Of a stretch of 58,374 nt of DNA, positions 37,549 to 48,556 are shown piece after piece. A model generated the notes under the pieces. The model saw only the letters and a list, made by a program, of their open reading frames with translations, searched no databases and was not told the DNA's origin. Numbering within the stretch: position 1 is the stretch's first letter; the number at the start of each line of letters is the position of its first letter. Where the stretch lies: the NCBI GenBank assembly GCA_002862435.1, contig PKDC01000032.1:1-58374 (forward strand). Direction: 5' to 3'. The position numbers and the translations under genes are program-made. The DNA comes from Pseudomonadota bacterium. Its GTDB lineage: Bacteria; Pseudomonadota; Gammaproteobacteria; UBA5335.

Positions 37549-39219
37549 ATGCCCTTTCGCGACGATTCCATGAAACCCGCCATGTCCGTCCCGCCCCTCT
37601 TCCCGCTGCGCCGCTGTGGTCCGTGGCTGCTCCTGCTGCTGGCCTGCCTGGCGCTGTTGCTGCCGGGGTTTGCCACCCTGCCGCCCACGGATCGCGACGA
37701 GACCCGCTTCGCCCAGGCCAGCCGCCAGATGCACGAGGATGGAGACTATCTGCATATCCGTTTCCAGGACCGGCTGCGACTGAAGAAACCCCCCGGCATC
37801 TATTGGCTGCAAAGCGCGGCGGCGGGTTTGGCGGGGAACGGCTGGGCCAATCCCATCTGGCCCTATCGGCTGCCGTCGCTCTTGGGCGCGCTGACGGCCG
37901 TGCTCGCAACCGCCGCACTCGGCGCCCGCATGGGGGGTCGGCGTGCGGGCGTGTGGGCCGGCGCGCTGCTGGCGATGACCGTGTTGCTGGGGGTGGAAGC
38001 CCGGCTGGCCAAGACGGATGCGGTTCTGCTGGCGGGGGTGGTGGCGGCCCAGGCGGCCCTGTGGTCGCTCTATCGCAGCCATCGGGAAGCCCGCCCGCCG
38101 AGCCTGGCGGCGGTGCACGGGTTCTGGATCGCCCAGGCGGCCGCCATTCTGGTCAAGGGGCCCATCGCCCCGCTGGTTTCCGGCTTGACTCTATTGGTCT
38201 TGGGTGTCGCGGATCGGGACGGGCGGATCTGGCGCGCGGTGGGGCCGCGTTGGGGACTGTTCTGGCTGGCATTGCTGGTGCTGCCCTGGCTGCTGGCCCT
38301 CAACAGCGCAACCGATGGCGCCTTCCTGGCCGAGTCCCTCGGGCGCGATCTGTTGGCCAAGGTGGGCAACGGCCAGGAATCCCATGGCGCGCCGCCCGGC
38401 ACTTACCTGATGTTGGCGCCCCTCAGCCTGTGGCCGACCATCCTGCTGCTGCCGCCCGCTCTGCTGTGGGTCTGGCGCCAGCGCGCGCTGGCTGCGCCCC
38501 GCTTCCTGCTAGCCTGGGCGCTGCCGGTTTGGCTGATGTTTGAGTTGATCCCCACCAAACTGCCCCATTACATCCTGCCGACGCTGCCGGCGCTGTGCCT
38601 GATGGCGGCGCTGGCGACGCGCCCAGGGGAGGCTGCGACACCCCGGTGGGCGCGGCGCTTGGGTATGGGATTGTGGGCCTTGGGCGCCCTGGTCTGGCTG
38701 GGGGTGGTGGGCATCCTGCCCGCGTGGCTGCAAACGCTGGACGGGGTCACGCTGGCGCTGGCGGGGGGCTTGTTGGCCGCCGCCGCGCTGCTGCTGTACT
38801 GGGGCCGGACCCGCACGGCGCTGGGATTGAGCGCCCTGGTGCCGGCCGGGGTGATCATGGGTCTGTTGCTGCCCCGTCTGGAGGGCTTGTGGCCCAGCCG
38901 CGAGGTGGCGCGGCAACTCCAGCGGCTGGGGGTGTCGACGCCGCTGATTGCGGCCGGTTATACCGAGCCCAGCCTGGTGTTCTGGACCGGTCGCGAAACG
39001 ACGCTGGTGAGCGAAGGGCGGCAGGCCGCCCAGCTCGCATTGGCCACGCCGGGGCGGCCGGTGCTGGTGAATGCGCGCACCGAGGCGGACTTTCTGGCCG
39101 CGGTGGCGGTCGGGGGCGCCAAGGCCGAGCGACAGGCGGAAATCCGCGCCTACGATCTGAACGGCGGCGGCCCCCTGCGCCTGACGCTCTATCAATTGCC
39201 GGTGAGGGAGGCGCCATGA
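37549..39219 (+). CDS. GT83 (ArnT-like) membrane glycosyltransferase 2
   Basis: A 556-residue polytopic glycosyltransferase of the ArnT type. PTDRDETRFAQASRQMHEDGDY is the first-loop motif with the catalytic acidic pair; LKKPPGIYWLQSA, EARLAKTDAVLL and IPTKLPHYILPTLPALCLM are strongly ArnT-like. A soluble tail begins near 450. Start uncertain: ATG 37549, 37570 or 37582. It overlaps a PAP2 gene by 4 bases, so the region contains two mirrored glycosyltransferase-PAP2 pairs. Confidence 0.87.
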   Translation: MPFRDDSMKPAMSVPPLFPLRRCGPWLLLLLACLALLLPGFATLPPTDRDETRFAQASRQMHEDGDYLHIRFQDRLRLKKPPGIYWLQSAAAGLAGNGWANPIWPYRLPSLLGALTAVLATAALGARMGGRRAGVWAGALLAMTVLLGVEARLAKTDAVLLAGVVAAQAALWSLYRSHREARPPSLAAVHGFWIAQAAAILVKGPIAPLVSGLTLLVLGVADRDGRIWRAVGPRWGLFWLALLVLPWLLALNSATDGAFLAESLGRDLLAKVGNGQESHGAPPGTYLMLAPLSLWPTILLLPPALLWVWRQRALAAPRFLLAWALPVWLMFELIPTKLPHYILPTLPALCLMAALATRPGEAATPRWARRLGMGLWALGALVWLGVVGILPAWLQTLDGVTLALAGGLLAAAALLLYWGRTRTALGLSALVPAGVIMGLLLPRLEGLWPSREVARQLQRLGVSTPLIAAGYTEPSLVFWTGRETTLVSEGRQAAQLALATPGRPVLVNARTEADFLAAVAVGGAKAERQAEIRAYDLNGGGPLRLTLYQLPVREAP

Positions 39220-40007
39220 TCTCCCTTCGGATCCGGGGCGGAGAGCGGCCGGCGTCGCATGCGGTTCGGCGCCGCTGGGCCGCTGGGCTGTTGGCTGTGA
39301 CCGGGGTGATGGCGCTTTGCGTGCTGTGGATCGATGTCCCATTGGCCTGGTACTTTCGGCGCAATACCCTGTTCTTCGATGGCTTTGCCGCGCTGATCAC
39401 GCTGTGGGGGGACTCGCGCTGGGCGCTTTCCATCAGCCTGTTGGGTTGGGCTTTGGGGCGGATCGTTGGCCGCCGTCTTGCCGATCCGCATGGGAAAGAA
39501 CGCGCGCGGCGACTGGCGCTCGCCTGTGGTTTCGTGTTCCTGAGCGTGGCCAGTTCGGGCTTGCTCGTGAACGGGCTCAAATTCCTGTTCGGACGCGCCC
39601 GTTTCAACGCCTTGATGCTGCGGGGAGAGTACGGGTTTTATTTTTTCCAGGCCGGCTATGACTTCAGCTCCTTTCCCTCCGGCCATGCCAACACGGCCAT
39701 GGCGCTGGCCTTTGCCCTGGGCTATCTGTGGCCACGCTGGCGCGCATTGCTGTTGCTGGCGGGGTTCATGCTGGCGTTGAGCCGGGTGGTGGTGACCGCC
39801 CATTACCTGAGTGATGCCCTGGCGGGCGGCCTGCTGGGCTGGTGGACCACCCAGTGGTGGCGTCTATGGTTTCAACGCCGGTATGGGTTGTTTGCGCCGA
39901 CTGCGGCCGTTGCGGCTGAGCCAGCTGCCGTTCAGTGCGTGAGTCCGGAGGAGGGCGGCGTAGCGTCGACCAGCAACTGGCCCACGTCCACCGCGTCAAA
40001 ACCGTAG
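39216..40007 (+). CDS. PAP2-family lipid phosphatase 2
   Basis: A 263-residue membrane phosphatase with intact PAP2 motifs: KFLFGRARF (motif 1), FSSFPSGHANTAMA (motif 2, PSGH intact) and SRVVVTAHYLSD (motif 3). About six membrane segments from residue 25 on. Likely substrates are undecaprenyl pyrophosphate or a lipid A phosphate. Start ATG 39216 overlaps the glycosyltransferase stop. Its last 76 bases overlap the convergent hslO, and the final residues look like antisense read-through. Confidence 0.87.
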   Translation: MISLRIRGGERPASHAVRRRWAAGLLAVTGVMALCVLWIDVPLAWYFRRNTLFFDGFAALITLWGDSRWALSISLLGWALGRIVGRRLADPHGKERARRLALACGFVFLSVASSGLLVNGLKFLFGRARFNALMLRGEYGFYFFQAGYDFSSFPSGHANTAMALAFALGYLWPRWRALLLLAGFMLALSRVVVTAHYLSDALAGGLLGWWTTQWWRLWFQRRYGLFAPTAAVAAEPAAVQCVSPEEGGVASTSNWPTSTASKP

Positions 40008-40804
40008 TCGCGCCCGCAGAACTCACAGGTCACCGTCACGCCACCCTGTTCGCGCAGGATGTCCTGCAATTCCGCCTCGCCCAACTGGCGCAGCATGGTC
40101 GCGACACCCTCGCGCGAGCAGCGGCAGCGAAAACTCACCGGCGTGGGGTCGAACAGGCGGATGGTTTCTTCGGCGAATACCCGCCGCAACAGCGTCTCGA
40201 CCGGCCATTGCAGTAATTCCGCTGGACTCAGGGTGTCGAGCAGGTGGTTGCAGCGATTCCAGGCGTCCTCGTCGGGCGAGTCCCCCGGCATGCGCTGCAA
40301 CAACAGGCCGACCACCGCGTGCGCGTCACCGGCCAGCAGCAGCCGCGCGGGCAGTTGCTCGGACTGGGTGAAGTAATGCTCGATGGCGCCGGCCAGGTCA
40401 TCGCCGGCGAGCGGCACCACCCCCTGATAGCGTTCGCCCGGCTTCTGGCCTTCCAGCGCCAGCAGCAGCCGGCCGTTGTCGCCAAAGTCGAGCTGCTCGG
40501 CGGGCAGGTCCTGATCGTAGCGGGCGGTGGCGCGCAGATGCAGGTGGTGATCGCACTGGGCCAGCAGCAGGCGCAGGGGGCCGTCGCCTTCCACTTGCAG
40601 ATTGAGCCGCCCCTCGAACTTGATGCCAGCGGTCAGGAGGGCAGCGGCGGCCATGGATTCTCCCAGCAACCGGCGTACCGGCGCGGGATCCGTCCGGCGC
40701 GACTGCGCTTCCTCCCAGGTGGCTTCCAGGCGCACCCACTGGCCGCGGATCGGAAAATCCTCGAACAGGAAGCGGTACAGCCGATCGCCGTCGCTGCTGT
40801 TCAT
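39932..40804 (-). CDS. hslO: redox-regulated chaperone Hsp33 (HslO)
   Basis: A 290-residue cytosolic holdase activated by oxidation. The N-terminal domain ([46 protein letters not shown]) and the C-terminal zinc switch [10 protein letters not shown] and [10 protein letters not shown] (Cys-X-Cys and Cys-X2-Cys) are all present. The start overlaps the gatB stop by 4 bases, placing it at the end of the gatCAB unit. Confidence 0.96.
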   Translation of the reverse strand: MNSSDGDRLYRFLFEDFPIRGQWVRLEATWEEAQSRRTDPAPVRRLLGESMAAAALLTAGIKFEGRLNLQVEGDGPLRLLLAQCDHHLHLRATARYDQDLPAEQLDFGDNGRLLLALEGQKPGERYQGVVPLAGDDLAGAIEHYFTQSEQLPARLLLAGDAHAVVGLLLQRMPGDSPDEDAWNRCNHLLDTLSPAELLQWPVETLLRRVFAEETIRLFDPTPVSFRCRCSREGVATMLRQLGEAELQDILREQGGVTVTCEFCGRDYGFDAVDVGQLLVDATPPSSGLTH

Positions 40805-42240
40805 TCGGCATCCAGCTTGCGGCGCAACAGTTCGTTGAGCTGGGCGGGATTGGCCTTGCCGGCGGTGAGCTTCATGGCCTGGCCGACGAAAAAGCCGAAC
40901 AGCTTGTCCTTGCCGGCCCGGTACTGGGCGAGCTGGGCCGGATTGTCGGCCAGGATCTGATCGATCATGGTTTCGATGGCGCCGGTGTCGGTGATCTGGC
41001 GCAGGCCCAGGCGGTCGATGATGGCATCGGCCTCGCCGCCCTCGGTCCAGAGCACCTCGAACACCTGCTTGGCGAGTTTGCCGGAGATGGTCTGGTCGCT
41101 GATGCGCACCAGCATGCCGCCCAGTTGCGCCGCACTCACCCGGCTTTCGGTAATGTCGAGGTTCTCTTCGTTGAGCCGGGCCGCCAGCTCGCCCATCACC
41201 CAGTTGGCCGCTAACTTGGCATCGGCGGGCGCCTCGGCGACCAGGCGTTCATAGTAGTCGGCCTGCTCGCGGGTCGTGGTCAGCACGGCGGCGTCGTAGT
41301 CGGGCAGGCCGTACTGGATGACGAAGCGGGCACGCCGGGCGTCGGGCAGCTCCGGCAGGGTGGCGCGCACGGTGGTGATGAAGGCGGGCTCGATCATCAG
41401 CGGCAGCAGATCCGGGTCGGGGAAGTAACGGTAATCGTTGGCTTCCTCCTTGCTGCGCATGGTGCGGGTCTCATCCTTCACCGAATCGTACAGTCGCGTT
41501 TCCTGCACAATCTGGCCGCCGCTTTCGAGCACGTCGATCTGGCGCTCGACCTCGAAATTGATGGCGCGCTCCACGAAACGGAAGGAGTTGAGATTCTTGA
41601 TTTCGCAGCGGGTGCCCAGACGGGTTGCGCCGCGCGGGCGTACCGAGACGTTGGCGTCGCAGCGGAACGAGCCTTCCTGCATGTTGCCGTCGCAGATTTC
41701 GAGATAACGCACCAGGGCGTGCAGCTTTTTCATGTAGGCGACCGCTTCCTTGGCCGAACGCATGTCCGGCTCGGAGACGATTTCCAGCAAGGGGGTGCCG
41801 GCGCGGTTGAGATCGATGCCGGTCAGGCCGTGGAAATCCTCATGCAGGCTCTTGCCGGCGTCCTCTTCCAGATGGGCGCGGGTGATGCCCACGCGTTTGT
41901 GGCCGCCGTCCTCCAGGTCGATATCCAGATGACCGCCACTCACCACCGGCAGCTCGAACTGGCTGATCTGGTAGCCCTTGGGCAGGTCGGGGTAGAAGTA
42001 GTTCTTGCGTGCGAACACCGAGCGCGGCGCGATCTGCGCGTCCACCGCCAGACCGAATTTGACGGCCATGCGCACCGCCGCCTCGTTGAGCACGGGCAAG
42101 GTCCCCGGATAGCCCAGGTCGATGGCGCAGGCCTGGGTGTTGGGCGCGGCGCCATAGCGGATGGCGGCGCCGGAGAAAATCTTGCTTGTTGTGGCGAGCT
42201 GGGCGTGGATTTCCAGCCCGATCACGACTTCCCATTCCAT
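40801..42240 (-). CDS. gatB: Asp-tRNA(Asn)/Glu-tRNA(Gln) amidotransferase subunit B
   Basis: A 479-residue subunit that binds misacylated tRNA and activates its carboxyl with ATP; GatA supplies ammonia. [23 protein letters not shown] is the family start, followed by [34 protein letters not shown], and [12 protein letters not shown]; the YqeY-like tail domain begins near 330. Its presence suggests indirect Gln- and/or Asn-tRNA formation. Confidence 0.96.
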   Translation of the reverse strand: MEWEVVIGLEIHAQLATTSKIFSGAAIRYGAAPNTQACAIDLGYPGTLPVLNEAAVRMAVKFGLAVDAQIAPRSVFARKNYFYPDLPKGYQISQFELPVVSGGHLDIDLEDGGHKRVGITRAHLEEDAGKSLHEDFHGLTGIDLNRAGTPLLEIVSEPDMRSAKEAVAYMKKLHALVRYLEICDGNMQEGSFRCDANVSVRPRGATRLGTRCEIKNLNSFRFVERAINFEVERQIDVLESGGQIVQETRLYDSVKDETRTMRSKEEANDYRYFPDPDLLPLMIEPAFITTVRATLPELPDARRARFVIQYGLPDYDAAVLTTTREQADYYERLVAEAPADAKLAANWVMGELAARLNEENLDITESRVSAAQLGGMLVRISDQTISGKLAKQVFEVLWTEGGEADAIIDRLGLRQITDTGAIETMIDQILADNPAQLAQYRAGKDKLFGFFVGQAMKLTAGKANPAQLNELLRRKLDAE

Positions 42241-42267
42241 TGCGCGGTTCCTCGAAGCTCGGGACGG

Positions 42268-43722
42268 TCAGGCGAAGGCGGGCGGCAACTGCCGGTGCCA
42301 GTCGGTTTCCCGCTGGAACTGGTGCGCCACGTTGAGCAGCCGGCCTTCCGAGAAGTGGGGGCCGATGAGCTGCATGCCCACCGGCAGGCCATCCACGAAG
42401 CCGGCCGGCAACGACAGTCCGGGCAGGCCGGCCAGGTTGACGGCGATGGTGTTGATGTCCGACAGGTACATCTTCACCGGGTCGTCGGTCTTCTCGCCCA
42501 GCCGGAACGCCACCTCGGGGGCGGTAGGGCCCACCAGCACATCCACCGTCTCGAAGGCGCGGCGGAAATCCTCCGTGATCAGGCGCCGGCAGCGCTGGGC
42601 CTTGAGGTAGTAGGCATCGTAATAGCCGGCCGAGAGCACGTAGGTGCCGATCATGATGCGGCGCTTGACCTCGGTGCCGAAGCCCTCGGCCCGGCTGCGC
42701 TTGTAGAGATCTTCCAGGTTGGCGGGCTGTTCGCAGCGGTGGCCGTAGCGCACGCCGTCGAAGCGCGACAGGTTGGAAGAGGCTTCCGCAGGGGCGAGGG
42801 TGTAGTAGGTCGGCACCGACAGCCCCAGGTTGGGCAGATGGACCGGATGCACGGTCGCGCCCAGGTCCTTGAGCGCCGCCAGGGCCGTTTCCACGGCAGC
42901 GCCCACCGCCGGCTCCAGGCCCGCGCCGAAGAATTCCGCCGGTACCCCGACGCGCAGTCCGGCCAGGGACTGCTCCAGGGACGCGCTGTAGGCCGGCACC
43001 GGGCAGTCCACGCTGGTGGAATCGCGGGGATCGAATCCCGCCATCAGCTCCAGCAACAGCGCGCAGTCGCGGGCATCGCGGCCAAACACCCCGGCCTGAT
43101 CGAGGCTGGAGGCGAAGGCGATCATGCCCCAGCGCGATACCCGGCCGTAGGTGGGTTTGAGGCCGGTGATGCCGCACAGCGCCGCCGGCTGGCGGATGGA
43201 GCCGCCGGTGTCCGAACCGGTGGCCAGCGGCGCCAGACGGGCCGCCACAGCCGCCGCCGAACCGCCGGAGGAACCGCCGGGCACCCGCGCGGTGTCCCAG
43301 GGATTACGGACCGGGCCGAAATAGCTGGTTTCGTTGGAAGACCCCATGGCAAATTCGTCCATGTTGGACTTGCCCAGGGTCACGAGACCCGCGGCAGCGC
43401 AGCGCGCGACGATGGTGGCATCGAAATGCGGCACGAAGCGCTCCAGCATGCGCGAGCCGCAGGTGGTGCGCTGATCCTGGGTGAGGAAGATGTCCTTGTG
43501 GATGATGGGGATTCCGGTCAGGGGGCCGCAACCGCCCTGGCGCCGGCGTGCATCGGCCGCGCGCGCCTGCGCCAGCGCCCGTTCGGGGTCGACGGTGATC
43601 AAGCTGTTGAGCTGGGTGTCGAATCGCGCAATGCGATCAAGAAACACTTGCGCCAGCTCCTCGCTGGTGCATTGACCCTCGGTCAGGGCCGAGGCCATTT
43701 CGGCGACAGACAGGCTGTGCAT
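42268..43722 (-). CDS. gatA: Asp-tRNA(Asn)/Glu-tRNA(Gln) amidotransferase subunit A
   Basis: A 484-residue amidase-signature enzyme releasing ammonia from glutamine and channelling it to GatB. The Ser-Ser-Lys centre is visible: Lys in [10 protein letters not shown], serines in [61 protein letters not shown] is typical. It lies 27 bases before gatB. Confidence 0.96.
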   Translation of the reverse strand: MHSLSVAEMASALTEGQCTSEELAQVFLDRIARFDTQLNSLITVDPERALAQARAADARRRQGGCGPLTGIPIIHKDIFLTQDQRTTCGSRMLERFVPHFDATIVARCAAAGLVTLGKSNMDEFAMGSSNETSYFGPVRNPWDTARVPGGSSGGSAAAVAARLAPLATGSDTGGSIRQPAALCGITGLKPTYGRVSRWGMIAFASSLDQAGVFGRDARDCALLLELMAGFDPRDSTSVDCPVPAYSASLEQSLAGLRVGVPAEFFGAGLEPAVGAAVETALAALKDLGATVHPVHLPNLGLSVPTYYTLAPAEASSNLSRFDGVRYGHRCEQPANLEDLYKRSRAEGFGTEVKRRIMIGTYVLSAGYYDAYYLKAQRCRRLITEDFRRAFETVDVLVGPTAPEVAFRLGEKTDDPVKMYLSDINTIAVNLAGLPGLSLPAGFVDGLPVGMQLIGPHFSEGRLLNVAHQFQRETDWHRQLPPAFA

Positions 43723-43751
43723 GCAAACTCCCGACGGGATAATCGTGGCGG

Positions 43752-44039
43752 TTATTCGATGACCTTGGGCACCAGGAACAGGCCCGCGTCGGCCGCCGGG
43801 GCCTGGGCCAGGCAGGCCTCGCGCACGTCGGTCTCGGTGACGGCATCGGGCCGCAGACGCTGGGCCACATCCAGCGGATGGGCCATTTCGGTGATGCCGG
43901 TGGTATCGGCGGCATTGATCTGGGCCAGCAGATCCAGTGAGCGGGACAGGACCTGGGTGTAGGCTTCCAGTTCCGGCTCATCGACCGCCAGGCGCGCCAG
44001 ATGGGCGATCCCGCGTACCGTTTCGATGGTGAACGACAT
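43752..44039 (-). CDS. gatC: Asp-tRNA(Asn)/Glu-tRNA(Gln) amidotransferase subunit C
   Basis: A 95-residue linker wrapping GatA and Gat[26 protein letters not shown] near the N-terminus and PMAHPLDV-like [15 protein letters not shown] in the middle are family marks; the tail FLVPKVIE is the usual GatC end. First gene of gatCAB-hslO, divergent from mreB. Confidence 0.94.
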   Translation of the reverse strand: MSFTIETVRGIAHLARLAVDEPELEAYTQVLSRSLDLLAQINAADTTGITEMAHPLDVAQRLRPDAVTETDVREACLAQAPAADAGLFLVPKVIE

Positions 44040-44079
44040 GACACACTCCCCGACAGAACGGATAAGGGCGCAAAAGTAA

Positions 44080-45270
<1,191 letters not shown>

Positions 45271-45336
45271 ATGGATTTTTTGCCACGGGCTGCCCCACAC
45301 GGGTAGCCCGAACGCCGCGCCACGGGGGGCAAGGCC

Positions 45337-46203
45337 ATCAAACCGCTGTTCCTCAAGACCCGTGCCCTGCATCTGCGGCTGGTGTTGTTCGTCGTCGCTG
45401 CCATCGCCCTGATCCTGTATGACTCTGGGCAGACCGAGCCGAAGCGGCTGCGCCTGGCCTTGGGGACGCTGGTCTATCCCGTGCAGCTCGCGGTGGATGT
45501 GCCGTTGCGCCTGGGCCGCGAGTTCCTGGAGAACGTCAGCACCCGCCGCACCCTGGGCGCGGAGAACGCAGCACTCCGGACCCGGCTGATCTTGCTGGAG
45601 GCCCAGATCCAGAAACTGGCCGTACTTCAGGCCGAGAACAGCCGCCTGCGCGAGCTGCTGCAGTCCTCCAGCCGCCTGGATGACCGCTTGTCCATCGCCG
45701 AGATCCTCTCCATGGACCTGGACCCCTATCGCCAGCGCATCATGCTCAACCGCGGTCTCGTTCATCAGGTGCATGTGGGCCAGCCCATCATCGACGCCCA
45801 CGGCGTCATGGGCCAGATCACCCATGTCGGCCTGAACACGTCCACGGCCTTGCTGATCACCGATGCCAATCACTCGTTGCCGGTCGAGGTCAACCGCAAT
45901 GGCCTGCGCACGGTGGCCCAGGGCACGGGGGAGGGCCGCTGGATCGTGCTGCCCTATCTGCCACGCAATGCGGATATTCGGGAAGGTGATCTGTTGGCCA
46001 CCTCTGGCCTGGGAGGACGCTTTCCGCGCGGCTATCCGGTGGCGGTGGTAAGGACGGTGGATCGTCAAGGCGAAGGTCGTTTCGCCCGTGTACGGGCGGA
46101 GGTCACCGCGCAGGTGGATCGCAGTCGCGAAGTCCTGCTGGTCTGGGATCATCCACCGCTCGATAGCCCGCCGCCCGCCGAAAATACCGAGGGGCTACCC
46201 TGA
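45337..46203 (+). CDS. mreC: cell-shape protein MreC, apparent ATC start
   Basis: A periplasmic, membrane-anchored elongasome protein, about 288 residues if begun at 45337. One helix (VLFVVAAIALILYD), a coiled coil (AENAALRTRLILLEAQIQKLAVLQAENSRLREL) and the beta-barrel domain (QRIMLNRGLVHQVHVGQPII, GLGGRFPRGYPVAVV) are typical. MreC proteins usually start MKPLF; here the frame reads IKPLF with ATC at 45337 and GGGGGGCAAGG upstream, and the frame is open only from 45307 with no ATG, GTG or TTG before 45379/45382. Starting at 45379 or 45382 would remove the basic N-terminus. Confidence 0.88.
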   Translation: MKPLFLKTRALHLRLVLFVVAAIALILYDSGQTEPKRLRLALGTLVYPVQLAVDVPLRLGREFLENVSTRRTLGAENAALRTRLILLEAQIQKLAVLQAENSRLRELLQSSSRLDDRLSIAEILSMDLDPYRQRIMLNRGLVHQVHVGQPIIDAHGVMGQITHVGLNTSTALLITDANHSLPVEVNRNGLRTVAQGTGEGRWIVLPYLPRNADIREGDLLATSGLGGRFPRGYPVAVVRTVDRQGEGRFARVRAEVTAQVDRSREVLLVWDHPPLDSPPPAENTEGLP

Positions 46204-46676
46204 TGTGGACGCGTTGGAGCGTGGTCGGGGGCTGCTTTTTCATTGCCCTGATGCTGACGTTTGTACCGCTTCCCGCCTGGGCGGTTGAACTGCGACCTCA
46301 TTGGGTTGCCCTGGTGCTGATTTACTGGATCATGGCGCTGCCGGAGCGGATCAGCCTGGGCACCGCCTGGAGCCTGGGGCTCCTGGTGGACGCCTGCCGT
46401 GGCGATGTTCTTGGGGTTCAGGCACTGAGCCTGACCCTGGCGGCCTACCCCGTGGCGCGCTTTCATCTGCAGCTGCGGGCGTTTCCCGTGTGGCAGCAAA
46501 GTGTGCTGCTGATTCCCATGCTGGCCCTTGCCGCCTTCCCGGCATTCTGGCTGGCCGGCATGGGCAACCGGGGAAACCCCAGCTTTCCCTGGCCGGGCCT
46601 GCTGACCAGTGCCTTGATCTGGCCCTGGATTTTTGCCGTGCTGCGCCATCTGCGGCGTCGCTTCGGTTTGGCGTGA
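46203..46676 (+). CDS. mreD: cell-shape membrane protein MreD
   Basis: A 157-residue inner-membrane protein with about five helices, partner of MreC in the elongasome. FIALMLTFVPLPAWAVELRPHWVALVLIYW is the family N-terminal pattern (RP.W..L...YW), then LGTAWSLGLLVDACRGDVLGVQAL. Start shares one base with the mreC stop (TGATG). Confidence 0.93.
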   Translation: MWTRWSVVGGCFFIALMLTFVPLPAWAVELRPHWVALVLIYWIMALPERISLGTAWSLGLLVDACRGDVLGVQALSLTLAAYPVARFHLQLRAFPVWQQSVLLIPMLALAAFPAFWLAGMGNRGNPSFPWPGLLTSALIWPWIFAVLRHLRRRFGLA

Positions 46677-46684
46677 GGCTTCCC

Positions 46685-48556
46685 ATGCGTCGGCGCTGGC
46701 GGTCGGGCCATCAGGTCCGGCTGCACAATCCGGAACTCGAACGGCGGTTGATCCGCAATCGCATGAGCCTGGCCTTGGTGCTGGCGGGGCTGATGCTGGT
46801 CGGACTGTGCCTGCGGCTCTATGAGTTGCAGGTGCAGCATCATGCGCATTTCGTCACCCTCTCGCAGGACAACCGGGTGCGGCTGCGACCCCTGCCGCCG
46901 CAACGCGGGCTGATCTACGATCGCAATGGCATCCTGTTGGCGGAGAATCTGCCATCCTTCCGCCTGGAAATCGTCCCCGAGGATGTGCCGGATCTGCCCC
47001 GAACGCTGGATCGGCTGTCGCAGCTCATCGCGATCAGCCCCAAGGACCGCGAGCGTTTCGAACGCGAGCGCCGACGCAGCCGGCCATTCGATGGCATTGC
47101 CCTGCGTTACCGGCTGACCGACGAGGAAGTGGCGCGGCTCGCGATTGACCGCATTCATTTCCCCGGCGTGGATATCCGCGCCGACCTCACCCGTCATTAT
47201 CCCTTCGGCGCCAGCACGGCGCAGGTGATTGGCTATGTGGGGGCTGTGGACGAGCGGGACCTGCGCAATGGGGCAGAAGGCATCTATGCCGGCATCACCG
47301 AAGCCGGTCGCAATGGGGTGGAGCGTTCCTACGAAGCCGAGTTGCGCGGCGTGACCGGCTATGAACAGGTGGAGGTCAATGCCCAGGGGCGCACGATCCG
47401 GGTGCTGGAAACCCATCCGCCCACCGCTGGTCAGAACCTTTACCTGAGCCTGGACATTCATCTGCAGCAGGCCGCGGAGGTGGTCCTGGCGGGACGTCGC
47501 GGCGCGATCGTGGCGATTGCACCGGACAGCGGCGAAATCCTCGCCATGGTCAGCCAGCCGTCCTTCGATGCCAACCTGTTTGTCGGCGGGATTTCCTCCG
47601 AAAATTATCGCGCGCTCAATACCGATCCGGGCCGTCCCCTCTTCAATCGCGCCATCCTGGGCCAGTATCCACCCGGTTCCACGGTCAAGCCGCTGCTCGG
47701 GGTGGCCGATCTGGCCAGTGGCCAACCACTGGGGGCGGGCGGGGTGTATTGCCCTGGGTATGTGAAGCTGCCCAATATCGAGCGCCGCTACCGGGACTGG
47801 AAACGCAGTGGCCATGGCCAGACCAATCTGCGTCGCGCCATTGCGGAATCCTGCGATGTGTATTTCTACCAGCTCGGCCTGGAGCTGGGGATCGACCGTC
47901 TCCACGATACCCTGACGGCCTTTGGATTCGGCCGCACGACGGGCGTGGATTTGCCCGGCGAGCGCGCTGGCCTGGTGCCATCCAAGGCTTGGAAGCAGCG
48001 TGTGCGCAAGCAATCCTGGTATATCGGTGAAACCCTGGTCAACGCCATTGGCCAGGGCTATAACCTCGCCACGCCGCTGCAACTGGCCCAGGCCGCCGCG
48101 ACCCTGGCCCGGCGCGGTCAGGTGCTGCAGCCGCGCATGGTGCGGGCGCGCGAGGATACGTTTAGCGGGCAATATTTCCCCCTGGCACCCACACCGGGAA
48201 CACCGGTGCCCTTCGGCACGCTTGCCCAATGGGAAATGGTGATCGATGCCATGCACGACGTCGTCCAGACTCCGGGAGGCACCGCCTACGGCAGCGGGCG
48301 CAGTGCGCCCTATGCCTATGCCGGCAAGACCGGCACCGCCCAGGTCTATGGCCTTGGCAGTGAGGAGGAATACGAGGAAGAGAACGTCGCGCTCCATTTG
48401 CGTGACCACGCCCTGTTCCTTGGGTTTGCGCCACAACACGATCCGGCCATCGCCGTGGGGGTGGTGGTGGAGCACGGGGGCAGCGGCGGGCATACCGCCG
48501 CGCCGATCGCGCGTCAGGTACTGGACGCCTATCTGCTGCAGGAGGCGGCGCCATGA
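46685..48556 (+). CDS. mrdA: penicillin-binding protein 2 (elongasome transpeptidase)
   Basis: A 623-residue class B PBP cross-linking peptidoglycan during elongation with RodA. A single helix at about 26-48, the dimerisation domain with RGLIYDRNGILLAENLPSF, then the transpeptidase: GSTVKP with Ser332 and Lys335, ESCDVYFYQLG (SxN-type motif as Ser-Cys-Asp) and AGKTGTAQ (KTG). Length agrees with E. coli PBP2 (633). Eight bases after mreD. Confidence 0.96.
   Translation: MRRRWRSGHQVRLHNPELERRLIRNRMSLALVLAGLMLVGLCLRLYELQVQHHAHFVTLSQDNRVRLRPLPPQRGLIYDRNGILLAENLPSFRLEIVPEDVPDLPRTLDRLSQLIAISPKDRERFERERRRSRPFDGIALRYRLTDEEVARLAIDRIHFPGVDIRADLTRHYPFGASTAQVIGYVGAVDERDLRNGAEGIYAGITEAGRNGVERSYEAELRGVTGYEQVEVNAQGRTIRVLETHPPTAGQNLYLSLDIHLQQAAEVVLAGRRGAIVAIAPDSGEILAMVSQPSFDANLFVGGISSENYRALNTDPGRPLFNRAILGQYPPGSTVKPLLGVADLASGQPLGAGGVYCPGYVKLPNIERRYRDWKRSGHGQTNLRRAIAESCDVYFYQLGLELGIDRLHDTLTAFGFGRTTGVDLPGERAGLVPSKAWKQRVRKQSWYIGETLVNAIGQGYNLATPLQLAQAAATLARRGQVLQPRMVRAREDTFSGQYFPLAPTPGTPVPFGTLAQWEMVIDAMHDVVQTPGGTAYGSGRSAPYAYAGKTGTAQVYGLGSEEEYEEENVALHLRDHALFLGFAPQHDPAIAVGVVVEHGGSGGHTAAPIARQVLDAYLLQEAAP

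Noticed and set aside
41719..43962. 747-codon open frame opposite gatB-gatA-gatC
   Set aside because: Shadow of the gat genes; composition is Gly/Arg/His-rich as expected for antisense frames.
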